From contig NZ_CP072425.1 of the NCBI RefSeq assembly GCF_017742995.1, forward strand, positions 1,364,001 to 1,428,000: 64,000 nt of DNA, read 5' to 3'. The translations under genes were made by a program, and so were the position numbers. The notes below the pieces were generated by a model, which was not told the DNA's origin, ran no database searches, and saw nothing but the letters and a program-made list of their open reading frames with translations. This stretch comes from Pseudoalteromonas viridis. GTDB taxonomy: Bacteria; Pseudomonadota; Gammaproteobacteria; Enterobacterales; Alteromonadaceae. Shown here in pieces: positions 53,293 through 63,414 of the stretch. How positions within the stretch are numbered: position 1 is the first letter of the stretch; each line of letters starts with the position of its first letter.

Positions 53293-54350
53293 CCAGAGCG
53301 GGCTGCAGTAATACAATTGCGGCCCTTTGCTTTGCTGCTGTATAGCGCATCGTCAGCCAGCTGCAAGGTCACAGAAAAGGGCAGCGCAGTGTGCCATAAG
53401 GCCACACCAAAACTCATGGTTGCCGTCAGCTCATCGCCGTTAAAGCGCTGCTTTTCCAGCGTTTGTCTCAGTGTCTCAAGGCGCTGGAGCGCTTCTTCCA
53501 GTGTACAGTCAACCAGTACCAGCAAAAACTCCTCCCCGCCCCAGCGTACGGCAATGTCCTGATCAGTGACATGCTCGCGCAAAATGTTAGATACGGTTTG
53601 CAGTACTTCGTCGCCTACGTCATGGCCCAGCTGGTCGTTGATCTGTTTAAAGTGGTCCAGATCGGCCATTACTACGCATAGGCTCTGATCATTGTGAGCA
53701 CAACTGCTGTGCGCCCTGAGGATCAACTCCTTGGCATAGCGGCGGTTAAACAAATTAGTAAGTGGATCTCTGGCCGCCAGGGTCGCCAGCTGATGGCGCT
53801 GAATAAAGGTACTTTCGCGGACGTGACCAATGACGTAAATCATCGGCAGGCCACAGACAAAGACATTGATAAAATGAATCGGACGAGCGTAGTCATGGAA
53901 CACAAATGCGGTTTGCACGTCATTAAACAGCTCAAACAGGGCGGCAAATAACACGATCAGGACCAGCGATAGGGTGATGGCCAGTCGTAATTTCAGTTTC
54001 ATGTCCAGCAGCAACATGCAGGCGATGGTCCACAGGTAATACTGAAAACCATAGTCCATGCCAAGGGTGGCGCACACCAGCACCGAGTGGGCGGTGACTT
54101 CGACACAAAAAACCCTGAGTGCCAAATGGCTGTGGCCCAGGTTCAGTAAGTAAATACCCATTGCCCAGGCTGCGACGCTGGCGATATTGGCGATGGCCAG
54201 GATATACACCTGGCTGTACCAGAAGGCGAAAATAAACAGCAAATGCAAGCACAAGCAGTAATAAGCGACTTGCTTAAACAGCTTTACTTTGACCAGCTCT
54301 ACTTCGTCCGGCTGACTATAAATGTGTTGCGCAATCGGCACGTAAGGCAC
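53289..54350 (-). CDS. Membrane diguanylate cyclase
   Basis: 353 aa. Six membrane segments fill the first 175 residues. A C-terminal GGDEF domain has the active motif RWGGEEFLLVL. The RxxD inhibitory site is absent five residues before it, so product feedback is not expected. It makes cyclic-di-GMP from two GTP. Confidence 0.93.
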   Translation of the reverse strand: MPYVPIAQHIYSQPDEVELVKVKLFKQVAYYCLCLHLLFIFAFWYSQVYILAIANIASVAAWAMGIYLLNLGHSHLALRVFCVEVTAHSVLVCATLGMDYGFQYYLWTIACMLLLDMKLKLRLAITLSLVLIVLFAALFELFNDVQTAFVFHDYARPIHFINVFVCGLPMIYVIGHVRESTFIQRHQLATLAARDPLTNLFNRRYAKELILRAHSSCAHNDQSLCVVMADLDHFKQINDQLGHDVGDEVLQTVSNILREHVTDQDIAVRWGGEEFLLVLVDCTLEEALQRLETLRQTLEKQRFNGDELTATMSFGVALWHTALPFSVTLQLADDALYSSKAKGRNCITAARSG

Positions 54351-54429
54351 TCAATTGTTATTGTTGCGATATCTTCAGTATAGAAAGCGTCGGCATTTTT
54401 TCCCTGAAAATTTATGTCAGGCCAGTCAC

Positions 54430-55302
54430 CTAGCCCGCCATGACCAGCACTGCGGCCAGTGCTATCAGCCCCAGTCCCAGCGTATCACGCCGGGCAACGG
54501 GGGTTTTCAGCCACCACAATGAGATAGCAAGGGTGAAGAACACTTCAATCTGACCCAGGGTCTTCACATAAGCAACGTGTTGCAAGCTCATGGCACTAAA
54601 CCAGCCAATCGACCCGATGCAGCTGGTGGTGCTGATGGCACTAGTCAGTCGGCGGTGTTGCCACAGCTGCCGCCAGGAGTCGGCTTCGGCATAGCTCAGG
54701 TAACCCGACAGCAGCAGAGTTTGACAGGATAACACCAGCAACAACACCCAGGCTGCGCTGTGAGGAAAGGGTAACTGAGTGGCAATACTGGCTTCTCGCA
54801 CCCACAAAGACGTGAGTGCAAAGGCACCGCCGCAGGCAAGTCCCAGCAGGGCGGTCGACAGCTGAAATTGCCGCAGGGTCACGCCGCTGAGCAGCAGCAC
54901 GGCAATGCCGCCGAGCACAACACCCAGCCAGCCCAGCGCGCTCAGGTGAGAGCCAAAAAACACCATGCCCAGCATAGCCGCCAATAAAGCCTCACTTTTG
55001 GCCAGGCCCACGCCCACAGCGTAATTGTTGCGTTTGAACAGGACCACCATTAACCCGGTGGCGATGATCTGCATCACGCTTGCGCCGCCAATATAGCTCA
55101 GCAAAGTTAGATTTAAGGTCAGTGCGGGTGCCGCCTGCCAGTGGTACAGGCCCAGCAGGTATAGCGCGGCCAGAGGTGTGGCTAACAGAAAACGGGCCAG
55201 CGTGACACTGGCCACACTGGCGTGCTGGCTCAAACGGCTTTGCAGGGCGTTACGCCAGGCCTGGCTAAATGCGGCCAGACAGGTAAAGGCAATCCATTCC
55301 AT
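54430..55302 (-). CDS. EamA/DMT-family transporter
   Basis: 290 aa with about ten hydrophobic segments in two EamA halves. The second half has GQIEVFFTLAISLWWLK. Substrate unknown. Its start is about 80 bp after the cyclase start on the same strand's upstream side, without a clear operon partner. Confidence 0.82.
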   Translation of the reverse strand: MEWIAFTCLAAFSQAWRNALQSRLSQHASVASVTLARFLLATPLAALYLLGLYHWQAAPALTLNLTLLSYIGGASVMQIIATGLMVVLFKRNNYAVGVGLAKSEALLAAMLGMVFFGSHLSALGWLGVVLGGIAVLLLSGVTLRQFQLSTALLGLACGGAFALTSLWVREASIATQLPFPHSAAWVLLLVLSCQTLLLSGYLSYAEADSWRQLWQHRRLTSAISTTSCIGSIGWFSAMSLQHVAYVKTLGQIEVFFTLAISLWWLKTPVARRDTLGLGLIALAAVLVMAG

Positions 55303-55497
55303 ACGTAATGACTTTTAGTAATTCAGGAGCACTGACGCTACCTGCGCCGGCCGAGAATTACCAGCGCCTTGAGAAATATTCAGCATAAAAAGGGTCTATG
55401 GTGGTGCGACAATTTGCCACAGTGTGTCGCGGCTCACCGCGCGCTATACTGCTTAGCGATGCTACTTTTTACCGCCCAGGCAGCCGGTCGGGCGGTA

Positions 55498-56199
55498 TTA
55501 TTTTTCCTTTTCCTGCAGTTCAAGCTGCGTCAGTGCAATGGCCTGATAGTGTCCGGGCGGCAGGGTCTGTGCATCCAGGCGCAAATTGGCTATCCGCACC
55601 CGATATAAATCCACCACCCGATAACCACAATAACGCGCCATTTTACGGATCTGCCGGTTCAGCCCTTGTTTGAGAATGATAGTAAAAGTATCGGTGGTAA
55701 CAGGCTCGACCCGACACGGCTGAGTCATAACGCCATCTACTGGCACGCCGGCGCGCATTTGCGCACAAAATTGCGCATCAAACGGGCGGTCTACCACCAC
55801 CCGGTATTCTTTTTCCTGATGATGGTCGGGGTGGATAAGCCGGTTGCAGAGTTCGCCGTCATTGGTGAGTAGCAACAATCCGCGACTGTCTTTATCTAAC
55901 CGGCCAATGGGATAAACACGCTCACCCGGGGGGAGATAATGGATCAGGCTGCTGGCGTCGTCCGGACGTAATTTGCAGTCTATGCCCACCGGTTTGTGGT
56001 ACGCGTAGAGCTTTTTCGGGGCTGGACCGGAGACCGGGCGGCCGCTGACAGAAACGTCGTCGGCGTCGGTAACATGGTCAATGTGGTTCGCCGGGCGACC
56101 ATTTACAGTCACCTCAGCGGCTTCGATCAGTCGAGAGGCCTGACGGCGGGAGCAGACACCACAGTGACTGAGGTATTTGGCTAGGCGCATTGGCTGCAT
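55498..56199 (-). CDS. rluF: RluF-like 23S rRNA pseudouridine synthase
   Basis: 233 aa from the ATG giving MQPMRLAKYLSHCG; an ATG six codons earlier is possible. An N-terminal S4 RNA-binding domain (CSRRQASRLIEAAEVTVNG) precedes the RsuA-type catalytic domain with the Asp in GRLDKDSRGLLLLTNDG. QGLNRQIRKMARYCGYRVVDL favours RluF over RluE/RluB. It modifies rRNA uridines. Confidence 0.85.
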   Translation of the reverse strand: MQPMRLAKYLSHCGVCSRRQASRLIEAAEVTVNGRPANHIDHVTDADDVSVSGRPVSGPAPKKLYAYHKPVGIDCKLRPDDASSLIHYLPPGERVYPIGRLDKDSRGLLLLTNDGELCNRLIHPDHHQEKEYRVVVDRPFDAQFCAQMRAGVPVDGVMTQPCRVEPVTTDTFTIILKQGLNRQIRKMARYCGYRVVDLYRVRIANLRLDAQTLPPGHYQAIALTQLELQEKEK

Positions 56200-56233
56200 A
56201 AATGAGATAACCCGCAAGCAAAAGCTCAGTATA

Positions 56234-57370
56234 TCAATTGTGGCTGCGTGGGCGCAAAATCAGCACCGCATTTTGCTGGTCGATATCAAAGTCAAAGTGG
56301 CGCAGGAAGTTCATGCCCAGCAGTCCGGGGCCTGCCCGCATCTCATTCATCACCGCAAACTGCATCGGACCGCGTACCTGATCGCCAATTTGCATCTGTT
56401 CACTTTGATAAAACTCGACGCTCGCCAGACCATTGGCCGTTGACACGGTGCGGGTATCGAGATAGTCAACAGCCTGCGCCAGGGTGGCGAATTGCTGTTG
56501 GGTCAGCGACGTCACGCTGGCGCCGGTGTCTATCATCAATTCAATCGTGGTGCCGGCGAGTCGGGCTTCGAGAACAAAATGACTACCCAGGCGACGCAGC
56601 GGGACATGTGTAACGCCCTGTTGCAGCGCTTGGGCGCGCTGATAAAGTGCCTCGGTCTTTTGGTGGTGGCGCAGGGTATGATCTGCCTGGGCAATTAAAA
56701 ATAAGGCTTCGGCAGGCTGCAATAGTGCTAGGTGTGCCTCGACCTGGTGTATCAGCAGGGGCAGCATCTGTGGCTTTTCATCGTACCAGGGCGCGGCAAG
56801 TGTCAGCAGCTCATGCCACTGTTGCTGTTGGCTCAGCGCGACCAGACGCGGCACCAGCAAGGTATCAACCAGCGTTTGCCACTCGGTATAATGTGGGTTG
56901 CGCCGGTACGCAATAAGGAGCCGGGTAAGTGCCTCATCGGGCTGCCCAAGCGATTGATAGAGCAGAATCTCCAGCCGTTGTGCTGTCAGTGCCTGGGGGT
57001 CTGCTCTGAGATAACCCTGTACCAGCGCCAGCTGGGCAAACAACTGAGTTTGACTTGCCTGCATGCGCTGGGTATCTATCCACTGCCACCATTGCTGCGC
57101 ATAGCGCTGTGTGATGTCCGGGTGGGTTTGTCGCGCTTGCAGCAAACTGACCAGAGCCTGTTCATAACGAGCCTGTTCAAATGCCTGCTGGGCCTGAGCA
57201 ACAGCGGCTGGCGTATCGCTGTCTTTGGCCCGTATTGGCCTGGCCTGTGGGACCTTAGGAGTCAAGGTTGAGTCTGCAGGTTGTAATGCAGGTGACAGCT
57301 GAGACAACTGCCAGCCCAGGTAAGCGTTAAGCAGCAAAGAAAGTCCTAACAACGTTGATTTCACCTGCAT
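56234..57370 (-). CDS. TPR protein with retropepsin-like aspartyl protease domain
   Basis: 378 aa. A single N-terminal membrane segment, a helical repeat region rich in Gln (about 60-240), then a C-terminal aspartyl protease-like domain with MIDTGASVTSLT and GPGLLGMNFL. The single DTGAS implies dimer action. Probably acts in the periplasm. Part of a leftward row with the next reductase gene, 11 bp away. Confidence 0.82.
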   Translation of the reverse strand: MQVKSTLLGLSLLLNAYLGWQLSQLSPALQPADSTLTPKVPQARPIRAKDSDTPAAVAQAQQAFEQARYEQALVSLLQARQTHPDITQRYAQQWWQWIDTQRMQASQTQLFAQLALVQGYLRADPQALTAQRLEILLYQSLGQPDEALTRLLIAYRRNPHYTEWQTLVDTLLVPRLVALSQQQQWHELLTLAAPWYDEKPQMLPLLIHQVEAHLALLQPAEALFLIAQADHTLRHHQKTEALYQRAQALQQGVTHVPLRRLGSHFVLEARLAGTTIELMIDTGASVTSLTQQQFATLAQAVDYLDTRTVSTANGLASVEFYQSEQMQIGDQVRGPMQFAVMNEMRAGPGLLGMNFLRHFDFDIDQQNAVLILRPRSHN

Positions 57371-57381
57371 CCCCTGTGCTC

Positions 57382-58257
57382 CTAAAGGTGCTTGCTCAGC
57401 ACGCTTGCTATCGCCGAGGCAAAATCGCGATGATGGGCAATGCCTAACTCGTGCAGGCGGGTGTCCTGAAGTGCACAGTTGTGCGGCCGGGCTGCGCTTT
57501 GCGTCGGCTCAGGCACAGCAACAAGCTGTTCGGCGTCTACACCTAACTGCGCCGCCATGGTGCGTGCCATCTGATACTTGGTCATTGCCTGAGTATCCGA
57601 CACATGGTAAATCCCCCCGAGCTTTTTTGCAGGCAGTGCGACTAAGTCGGCCAGCGTCAGTGCGATATCTTCAACATGAGTAGGGTAGCGGATTGCCCAG
57701 TCGTCGTGCGCGCCGGATGGGGATGCTTTTAGTTGCTCGGCAATCACTGTTACTGCCGACTCGGCCAGGTATTCGACCTCACCATACAGTACGGGGATGC
57801 GGATAACGCAATGACCCGGGTCGATAGACAACACGGCCTGCTCTGCCCGTTGCTTACTCTGACCGTAAAAATTGAGCGGGTTGGTTGTTGCCTGCTCGTT
57901 ATAAGGGGGCTGAGTGCCGTCAAAGACGTAGTCGGTGCTGATAAAAAACAACCGTATCCCACGCTGGCTGCATTGTGCGGCCAGGTGCTCGCTGGCGGCA
58001 ACATTGAGTGCCAGCGTCTGAGCATGATCCGTTTCACAGACATCTGGCTTGCGCTCAGCGGCAGCGTGGATCAGCACATCCGGTGCGTATTCATCAAGGA
58101 AGTTGTTTACGGCCCCCTGATCGGATAAATCGAGCGAGACCAGCGGCGGTGCGGCACGACGGAATCCACAGCCAATGATGTTGTACTGAGTCTTGAATAT
58201 TTTAACCAGTGCGCGACCCAGTAATCCGGTGGCGCCGGTAATGGCGATGGTTTGCAT
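57382..58257 (-). CDS. RmlD-like NAD(P)-dependent sugar reductase
   Basis: 291-aa extended short-chain reductase. ITGATGLLGRALV binds the cofactor; STDYVFDGTQPPY and YGQSKQRAEQAV carry the Ser/Thr and Tyr-Lys pair. Matches the RmlD substrate-binding family. No other rhamnose genes are near, so the exact substrate is open. Confidence 0.85.
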   Translation of the reverse strand: MQTIAITGATGLLGRALVKIFKTQYNIIGCGFRRAAPPLVSLDLSDQGAVNNFLDEYAPDVLIHAAAERKPDVCETDHAQTLALNVAASEHLAAQCSQRGIRLFFISTDYVFDGTQPPYNEQATTNPLNFYGQSKQRAEQAVLSIDPGHCVIRIPVLYGEVEYLAESAVTVIAEQLKASPSGAHDDWAIRYPTHVEDIALTLADLVALPAKKLGGIYHVSDTQAMTKYQMARTMAAQLGVDAEQLVAVPEPTQSAARPHNCALQDTRLHELGIAHHRDFASAIASVLSKHL

Positions 58258-58535
58258 GCTGTCTCCATTAAATAGCTGATTGTGTTACAGCGTGAGGTAA
58301 AAAACAGAGCGTGATTCACGCTGTTATTGCACTGTTGTATTGCTCAACTGGCGAATTGGTTTGAGTCTATATGCGCCGAGTGCGATGCATTGTAGTAGCA
58401 ACTGTGCCAGCTTACCCAATTCCCACAGGGTGTCCAGATGGCGGTGGTGATTTTTCGCAGCAGGAGCGAGTCTGTGAGGATGGGGAGTTGAGGAGGGCAA
58501 ATAATTTAGGGCCGGTTAACACCGGCCCCGCGACA

Positions 58536-60035
58536 TCACGCCGCTTGTTGCTGGCTCTGACCTTCCCAGACTTTGGCACGCAAACCAAACAGGCCAACCA
58601 GGATCCCCACGCCAATACAGAACAGGCTGATCTGCAGATACAGATTCGGCATCTGCTCTACGTTATTGGGGTCAAAATTACCGGCCAGCAGGCCCGAGAT
58701 AATGTTACCGATTGAGTAAGTTAACACAAATACGCCCATCATCTGTCCGGCAAAGCGTTTTGGCGACAGCTTGCTGACTGCACTCAGTGCCACCGGGCTC
58801 AGGCATAACTCACCAACTGTATGCAGGAAGTAAGTGGTTACCAGCCACATGGGTGCGACCTTAAGGCCTTGCGCAGCGTATTGAGCGGCAAAGAACATGA
58901 CGATAAAGCCGCTGGCCATGATCACCAGGCCAATGGCACATTTTACCGTGTACGACGGTGAGATCATGCGCTTGGCCAGATTGATCCACAGGGCTGCGAA
59001 GAAGGGCGACAGTATAATGATAAAAAAGGAATTGGTTGACTGGAACCAGGCGGTGGGAATACTAAAGTCGCCAATCAGTCGGTCGGTATAGTCGCGGGCA
59101 AACAAGTTCAAAGAAGAACCGGCCTGCTCAAACCCGGACCAGAAGCAGGCTGAGGCCACACAGACCAAAAAGAGTGCCCACATTTTGCGTTTCTCATCGT
59201 GTTCCAGCTCACCGGCAAAATAAATAAACACGTAATAGGCGAAGAAGATAAGGGTAAACGCCACGGCCACATATTGGGCAACCACCACCGGATTAATGGT
59301 GATCAGCCCACTGTAGGTAAGTGCCACCACGCCCGCAACGACGGCAACCACCGCGCCTATGACCGACCAGGCCTTGCGCGCCTTTTCAGCAGACAGCGGG
59401 TTGCTGGGCTGGTCGCCGACCTGGGCAATATTACCCAGAGTGTGACGATACTGAATTAGGCCAACGCCCATGCCTACCGCGGCGGCGCCAAACGCCCAGT
59501 GCCAGCCCAGATTTTCCATAAAGTAGCCACAAATGGTATAGCCGAGCACCGACCCCAGGTTGATCCCCATGTAGTACAGGGCGTAGCCGCCATCGCGCCG
59601 CTCGTCTTCGTCACGATAAAGCTGACCCACCATGGCGCTGATATTGGGCTTTAGCAGGCCGGTGCCCGCAGCCACCAGGATCAGGCCAATAAAAAAGGTC
59701 TCATGGGCCGGAATGGCCAGCACGATATGGCCACACATGATGATGATGCCGCCATACCAGACGGTGCGCTGACCGCCCAGCAGGCGATCGGCAATCCAGC
59801 CGCCGGGTAAGCCCAGAAAGTATACCGCACCTGTGTATAAGCCGTAGATGGCTGCGGCTGCTGCCACGGTGAACTCCAGGCCTTCTTCTTGCAAAGAGGC
59901 GGTCATAAAAAGCACCAGCAGGGCGCGCATACCGTAATAGCTCATGCGCTCCCACATTTCAGTAAAAAAGAGGGTAGACAGGCCTTTGGGATGGCCAAAA
60001 AATCCCGTATCAAGATGAGTGTCCTGAGATGACAT
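58536..60035 (-). CDS. POT-family proton-coupled peptide transporter
   Basis: 499 aa with about 14 membrane segments. FFTEMWERMSYYGMRALL holds the ExxER motif, and the second signature appears near NLGSVLGYTICGY. It imports di- and tripeptides. The secreted protease at 37.9 kb would supply such peptides, but no direct link is shown. Confidence 0.93.
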   Translation of the reverse strand: MSSQDTHLDTGFFGHPKGLSTLFFTEMWERMSYYGMRALLVLFMTASLQEEGLEFTVAAAAAIYGLYTGAVYFLGLPGGWIADRLLGGQRTVWYGGIIIMCGHIVLAIPAHETFFIGLILVAAGTGLLKPNISAMVGQLYRDEDERRDGGYALYYMGINLGSVLGYTICGYFMENLGWHWAFGAAAVGMGVGLIQYRHTLGNIAQVGDQPSNPLSAEKARKAWSVIGAVVAVVAGVVALTYSGLITINPVVVAQYVAVAFTLIFFAYYVFIYFAGELEHDEKRKMWALFLVCVASACFWSGFEQAGSSLNLFARDYTDRLIGDFSIPTAWFQSTNSFFIIILSPFFAALWINLAKRMISPSYTVKCAIGLVIMASGFIVMFFAAQYAAQGLKVAPMWLVTTYFLHTVGELCLSPVALSAVSKLSPKRFAGQMMGVFVLTYSIGNIISGLLAGNFDPNNVEQMPNLYLQISLFCIGVGILVGLFGLRAKVWEGQSQQQAA

Positions 60036-60151
60036 AATAGACTTCCGATTGTTGTTTTATTATCCGAAAGTCTTATTAGTACGTGATTTGTTAAAAATTT
60101 GCAACCGAAGTCAGTTGGCCTTTGGCCGGGAGGAAATGCCCTGTGCTGTGG

Positions 60152-60856
60152 TTATTTCAGCAGTAATGACAGGGCATGGATATCATCAATTTCAATGTCG
60201 GCGAGGCCCTGATAACGGTAGGCAACATCCTGATTGTTTAGCCACACGCTACGACATCCTGCCAGGTTGGCACCCTGCACATCCGTATCCAGGCTGTCAC
60301 CTATGTGCAGTATCTGGTGCGGTGGTACAGCGCAGTACTGAGCGGCGGCGTCAAACAGATCGACATGGGGCTTGGCACGGCCATCTCGCCCTGCCATAAA
60401 CACCTGTTCGAACTGACCGGCGAGGTTGAAGCGCGCTACCTCAACATTGCCATTGGTGATGGCAATCAACCGGAAGCGTTTGCTCAAACGCGCCAGCAGC
60501 TCCAACACCGATGCGCTAACCTCAATCTGGCTGCGCGCGGTTGCGAACGCCTGATAAGCAGCATCGGCGTGTTGCTCAACGTCTGTATCGCTAAACCCGG
60601 CTTGCTGTAAGCCATAACGCAGTGCAGCCTGACGCCAGCGGGTAACGTCATTGGTAAGCTCACTTTGCTCGGTGGCGACATGCTGGCGGCATTCGAGCCA
60701 AAATTGTGGGCCCCGGGCACGCCAGGATGCAAGCGCATTGACATAGTCGTTCATTGCCTGCACCGCATTCGCAATGATAGGGTGGTTGTTATACAAAGTA
60801 TCGTCCAGGTCGAAGCTCAGTACCTGGATCTCATCAATAGCACGGTTAAATCGCAT
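60152..60856 (-). CDS. yigB: HAD phosphatase YigB
   Basis: 234 aa. FDLDDTLYNN is HAD motif I; AITNGN is motif II; GRAKPHVDLF and HIGDSLDTDVQGA are motifs III and IV. The family removes phosphate from the riboflavin intermediate ARPP. Its place after xerC agrees with the enterobacterial order. Confidence 0.93.
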   Translation of the reverse strand: MRFNRAIDEIQVLSFDLDDTLYNNHPIIANAVQAMNDYVNALASWRARGPQFWLECRQHVATEQSELTNDVTRWRQAALRYGLQQAGFSDTDVEQHADAAYQAFATARSQIEVSASVLELLARLSKRFRLIAITNGNVEVARFNLAGQFEQVFMAGRDGRAKPHVDLFDAAAQYCAVPPHQILHIGDSLDTDVQGANLAGCRSVWLNNQDVAYRYQGLADIEIDDIHALSLLLK

Positions 60857-60915
60857 AACACCTCTCAGTTGTTCAGTTTTGCCAGAGTGTACCTAAAGAA
60901 ACGCTTCAGGCCTAA

Positions 60916-61860
60916 TCAGTCTTTACGTTGTTTGCGAGCTCGGGGATGGGCGTTGTCATACACTTTGGCAAGATGACCAAAGTCGACATGGGTATAGACC
61001 TGAGTTGCCGACAAACTGGTGTGGCCCAGCATTTCCTGGATGGCCCGCAGATCGCCACTGGATTCGAGTAAATGGGTGGCAAAGGAGTGACGCAATTTGT
61101 GGGGGTGAATGGTGCCGGTAATGCCCTGACGGATCCCCCACTCCTGCATTCTGGCACGTACGTGACGGGCCGAAATACGGGTCTTTCGTTTGGTGACAAA
61201 CAGCGCCGGCTCATCAGCAGGCGCAAACATAGGACGGTATTTTAACCACAGTGCAATGGCCTCCAGGGCCTTACCGCCCACGGGCACAACCCGCTCTTTA
61301 TTGCCCTTACCCAGCACCCGTATTTCACCATCGCGGATATCATGCAGGTTGGCATTGACCAGCTCGCTGATCCGCAGTCCGCTGGAATACATTAGCTCCA
61401 TCATGGCCTTGTCGCGCACTGCGAGCGCATCGTCATCTGCAATGTCCAGCAGTTGCGCCATCTGGTCCACATCGAGGCTTTTTGGCAGCGGCTTTTGAAA
61501 TTTTGGTCCGCGCAGCCCCTGAGCTGGGTTGTAGGTCTCTTGATCTGTGGCGTGTTTGTGCTGCAAAAACTTGTATAAGCTGCGCACACAGCTGAGTTTT
61601 AGATTGATACTGCGCGGGTTGTATTGGCGGGTGCGCAGCTGCATTGAATAGCGCCTGACCAGCTCACTGCTGACTGCCAGCCAGTGTTCACAGTGGGGGG
61701 CAAAAAAAGCTGCCGCCTGCAATAACTGGCGTTGGTACTGACCCAGGGTATGGGCAGAGTACTGACGTTCAAATTTCAGGTAATTAGCAAAGTCGGCAAT
61801 CGGCTCCAGCCAGCCGGGCCCAAGCTCGCTTAGATCCACATCCAGGTGGGGTTTACTCAT
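60916..61860 (-). CDS. xerC: Site-specific tyrosine recombinase XerC
   Basis: 314 aa. Catalytic residues: Arg in SSGLRISELVN, Lys in GKGNKERVVPV, His and Arg in HPHKLRHSFATHLLE, His in LGHTSLSATQ and Tyr in QVYTHVDF. With XerD it resolves chromosome dimers at dif. Its start overlaps the end of DUF484 by four bases. This is the housekeeping enzyme, distinct from the one at 11310. Confidence 0.95.
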   Translation of the reverse strand: MSKPHLDVDLSELGPGWLEPIADFANYLKFERQYSAHTLGQYQRQLLQAAAFFAPHCEHWLAVSSELVRRYSMQLRTRQYNPRSINLKLSCVRSLYKFLQHKHATDQETYNPAQGLRGPKFQKPLPKSLDVDQMAQLLDIADDDALAVRDKAMMELMYSSGLRISELVNANLHDIRDGEIRVLGKGNKERVVPVGGKALEAIALWLKYRPMFAPADEPALFVTKRKTRISARHVRARMQEWGIRQGITGTIHPHKLRHSFATHLLESSGDLRAIQEMLGHTSLSATQVYTHVDFGHLAKVYDNAHPRARKQRKD

Positions 61861-62501
61861 GCCAGATGCTGCAATCTAAGTTGCAAAGAAGACACCAGCT
61901 CACTGACGAACAGCGAGCCGTTACCGGGAGCAAAATGATCGGCGCAATGACTGGCAAACAGCAGTACGGCCTGCGGGTTATCCTTGTCACCCAGTGTGTA
62001 TAACGCAAACGACTGGCATTGTTCGTCTTCGATCAGACCGGTGCGCTCTGCCTGATTCAGGCGGCCCTGATAACCATTGCTGTCTTTTAAACGGCTGTGC
62101 CTGAGTGCATTCACTGCACGGGCTTGCTCACTGTCGTCACTGAGGTTAACCAGCTGGCAGTGATTGACGTTAGGCAGCTGGGTTAACTCCTGACTCAACA
62201 GCTCGGTCAGGGCTGACACATCCTGGCATTGCCACAGGCGCCGCTGACACTCACTGAACAAACGATAAATCTGTTCATTTTCCTGTGCGTGCGCGACCAT
62301 CTGTGCAATTTGCTTTTGCAGCTGCTGATTTTGTTCACGCAAAGTACGTTGCTGCAACAGCGCCAGGTTTGGTGCGCCCTGGGTGTCGTTGTACAGGTTC
62401 AGCTCCAGCAACAGATACGGGTGCGCTAGCAAAAAATCGGGGTGCTGGTGCAGAAAGTCCAGCACCTGCTGGTGTGTCAGTGGACCTTCTGAGTGGCTCA
62501 T
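61857..62501 (-). CDS. DUF484 (GAF-like) protein
   Basis: 214 aa. [19 protein letters not shown] is the family's start; a coiled segment ([16 protein letters not shown]) and a GAF-like domain follow. Always found between dapF and xerC in this cluster. Role unknown. Four-base overlaps on both sides show translational coupling. Confidence 0.93.
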   Translation of the reverse strand: MSHSEGPLTHQQVLDFLHQHPDFLLAHPYLLLELNLYNDTQGAPNLALLQQRTLREQNQQLQKQIAQMVAHAQENEQIYRLFSECQRRLWQCQDVSALTELLSQELTQLPNVNHCQLVNLSDDSEQARAVNALRHSRLKDSNGYQGRLNQAERTGLIEDEQCQSFALYTLGDKDNPQAVLLFASHCADHFAPGNGSLFVSELVSSLQLRLQHLA

Positions 62502-63328
62502 AATGCAATTTGTCCGTCAAAGACGTGTTCTGCAGGGCCGGTCATTTTAACGCTCTGGCCTGGGCCATTCCAGCGCACCTGAATACTGCCACCTGGCAGG
62601 TCAACACGCACTGTGCTGGCCAGTTTATCCTGCGCTATGCCAACGACTGCGGCAGCGCAAGCGCCACTGCCACATGCCAGGGTTTCTGCGGCACCCCGCT
62701 CCCAGACACGTAGTTTGATATGTTCACGGTTAATGATCTGCATAAAGCCAATATTAGCACGTTTTGGAAAGCGCTCATGGGTTTCCAGCAGGGGTCCAAG
62801 CGTATTCACATCTGCCTGCTCAATGTCTTCGACCTCAATCACGCAATGCGGATTCCCCATAGAGACCACACCACAAAACACCGTATGCTCCTCGGCACGC
62901 AGAATATAGGTTTGTTCCTGCTGTTTCGCCTTAAAGGGCACCTGTGCGGGCGCAAATTCGGGTTTGCCCATATTCACGGTGACCTGGCCGTCTTTTTCGG
63001 TAAACAGCGTAATATTGCCGCCTTTCGTGGACACGCTCACTTTGTGTTTGTTGGTCAGGCCCTTCATGCGGACAAAGCGGGCGAAGCAGCGTGCGCCATT
63101 GCCACATTGTTCTACTTCGGTGCCGTCGGCATTGAATATACGATAATGAAAGTCCAGGTCGGGCGAATAGGGTGGTTCAACCAACAATAGCTGGTCGAAA
63201 CCGATGCCAAAATTGCGGTGTGCCAGTTTACGGATCTGGTCCCGCGACAAAAAGACATTCTGGGTCACGTTATCCACGACCACGAAGTCATTGCCCAAAC
63301 CATGCATCTTTGAAAAATTTACAAACAT
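62498..63328 (-). CDS. dapF: Diaminopimelate epimerase
   Basis: 276 aa from the ATG giving [15 protein letters not shown] (AAGG upstream). The two catalytic Cys are in EQCGNGARC and [11 protein letters not shown]. It converts LL- to meso-diaminopimelate for lysine and cell wall. Follows lysA with an 86-bp gap. Confidence 0.96.
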   Translation of the reverse strand: MFVNFSKMHGLGNDFVVVDNVTQNVFLSRDQIRKLAHRNFGIGFDQLLLVEPPYSPDLDFHYRIFNADGTEVEQCGNGARCFARFVRMKGLTNKHKVSVSTKGGNITLFTEKDGQVTVNMGKPEFAPAQVPFKAKQQEQTYILRAEEHTVFCGVVSMGNPHCVIEVEDIEQADVNTLGPLLETHERFPKRANIGFMQIINREHIKLRVWERGAAETLACGSGACAAAVVGIAQDKLASTVRVDLPGGSIQVRWNGPGQSVKMTGPAEHVFDGQIAL

Positions 63329-63414
63329 AAAGCCTTTTCTATTTTGGTGTCGCGCTGTGTATGCCCGCACCTATTTTATGATTGTGATACCTTACTTTGC
63401 CACGCCGCGTGTTA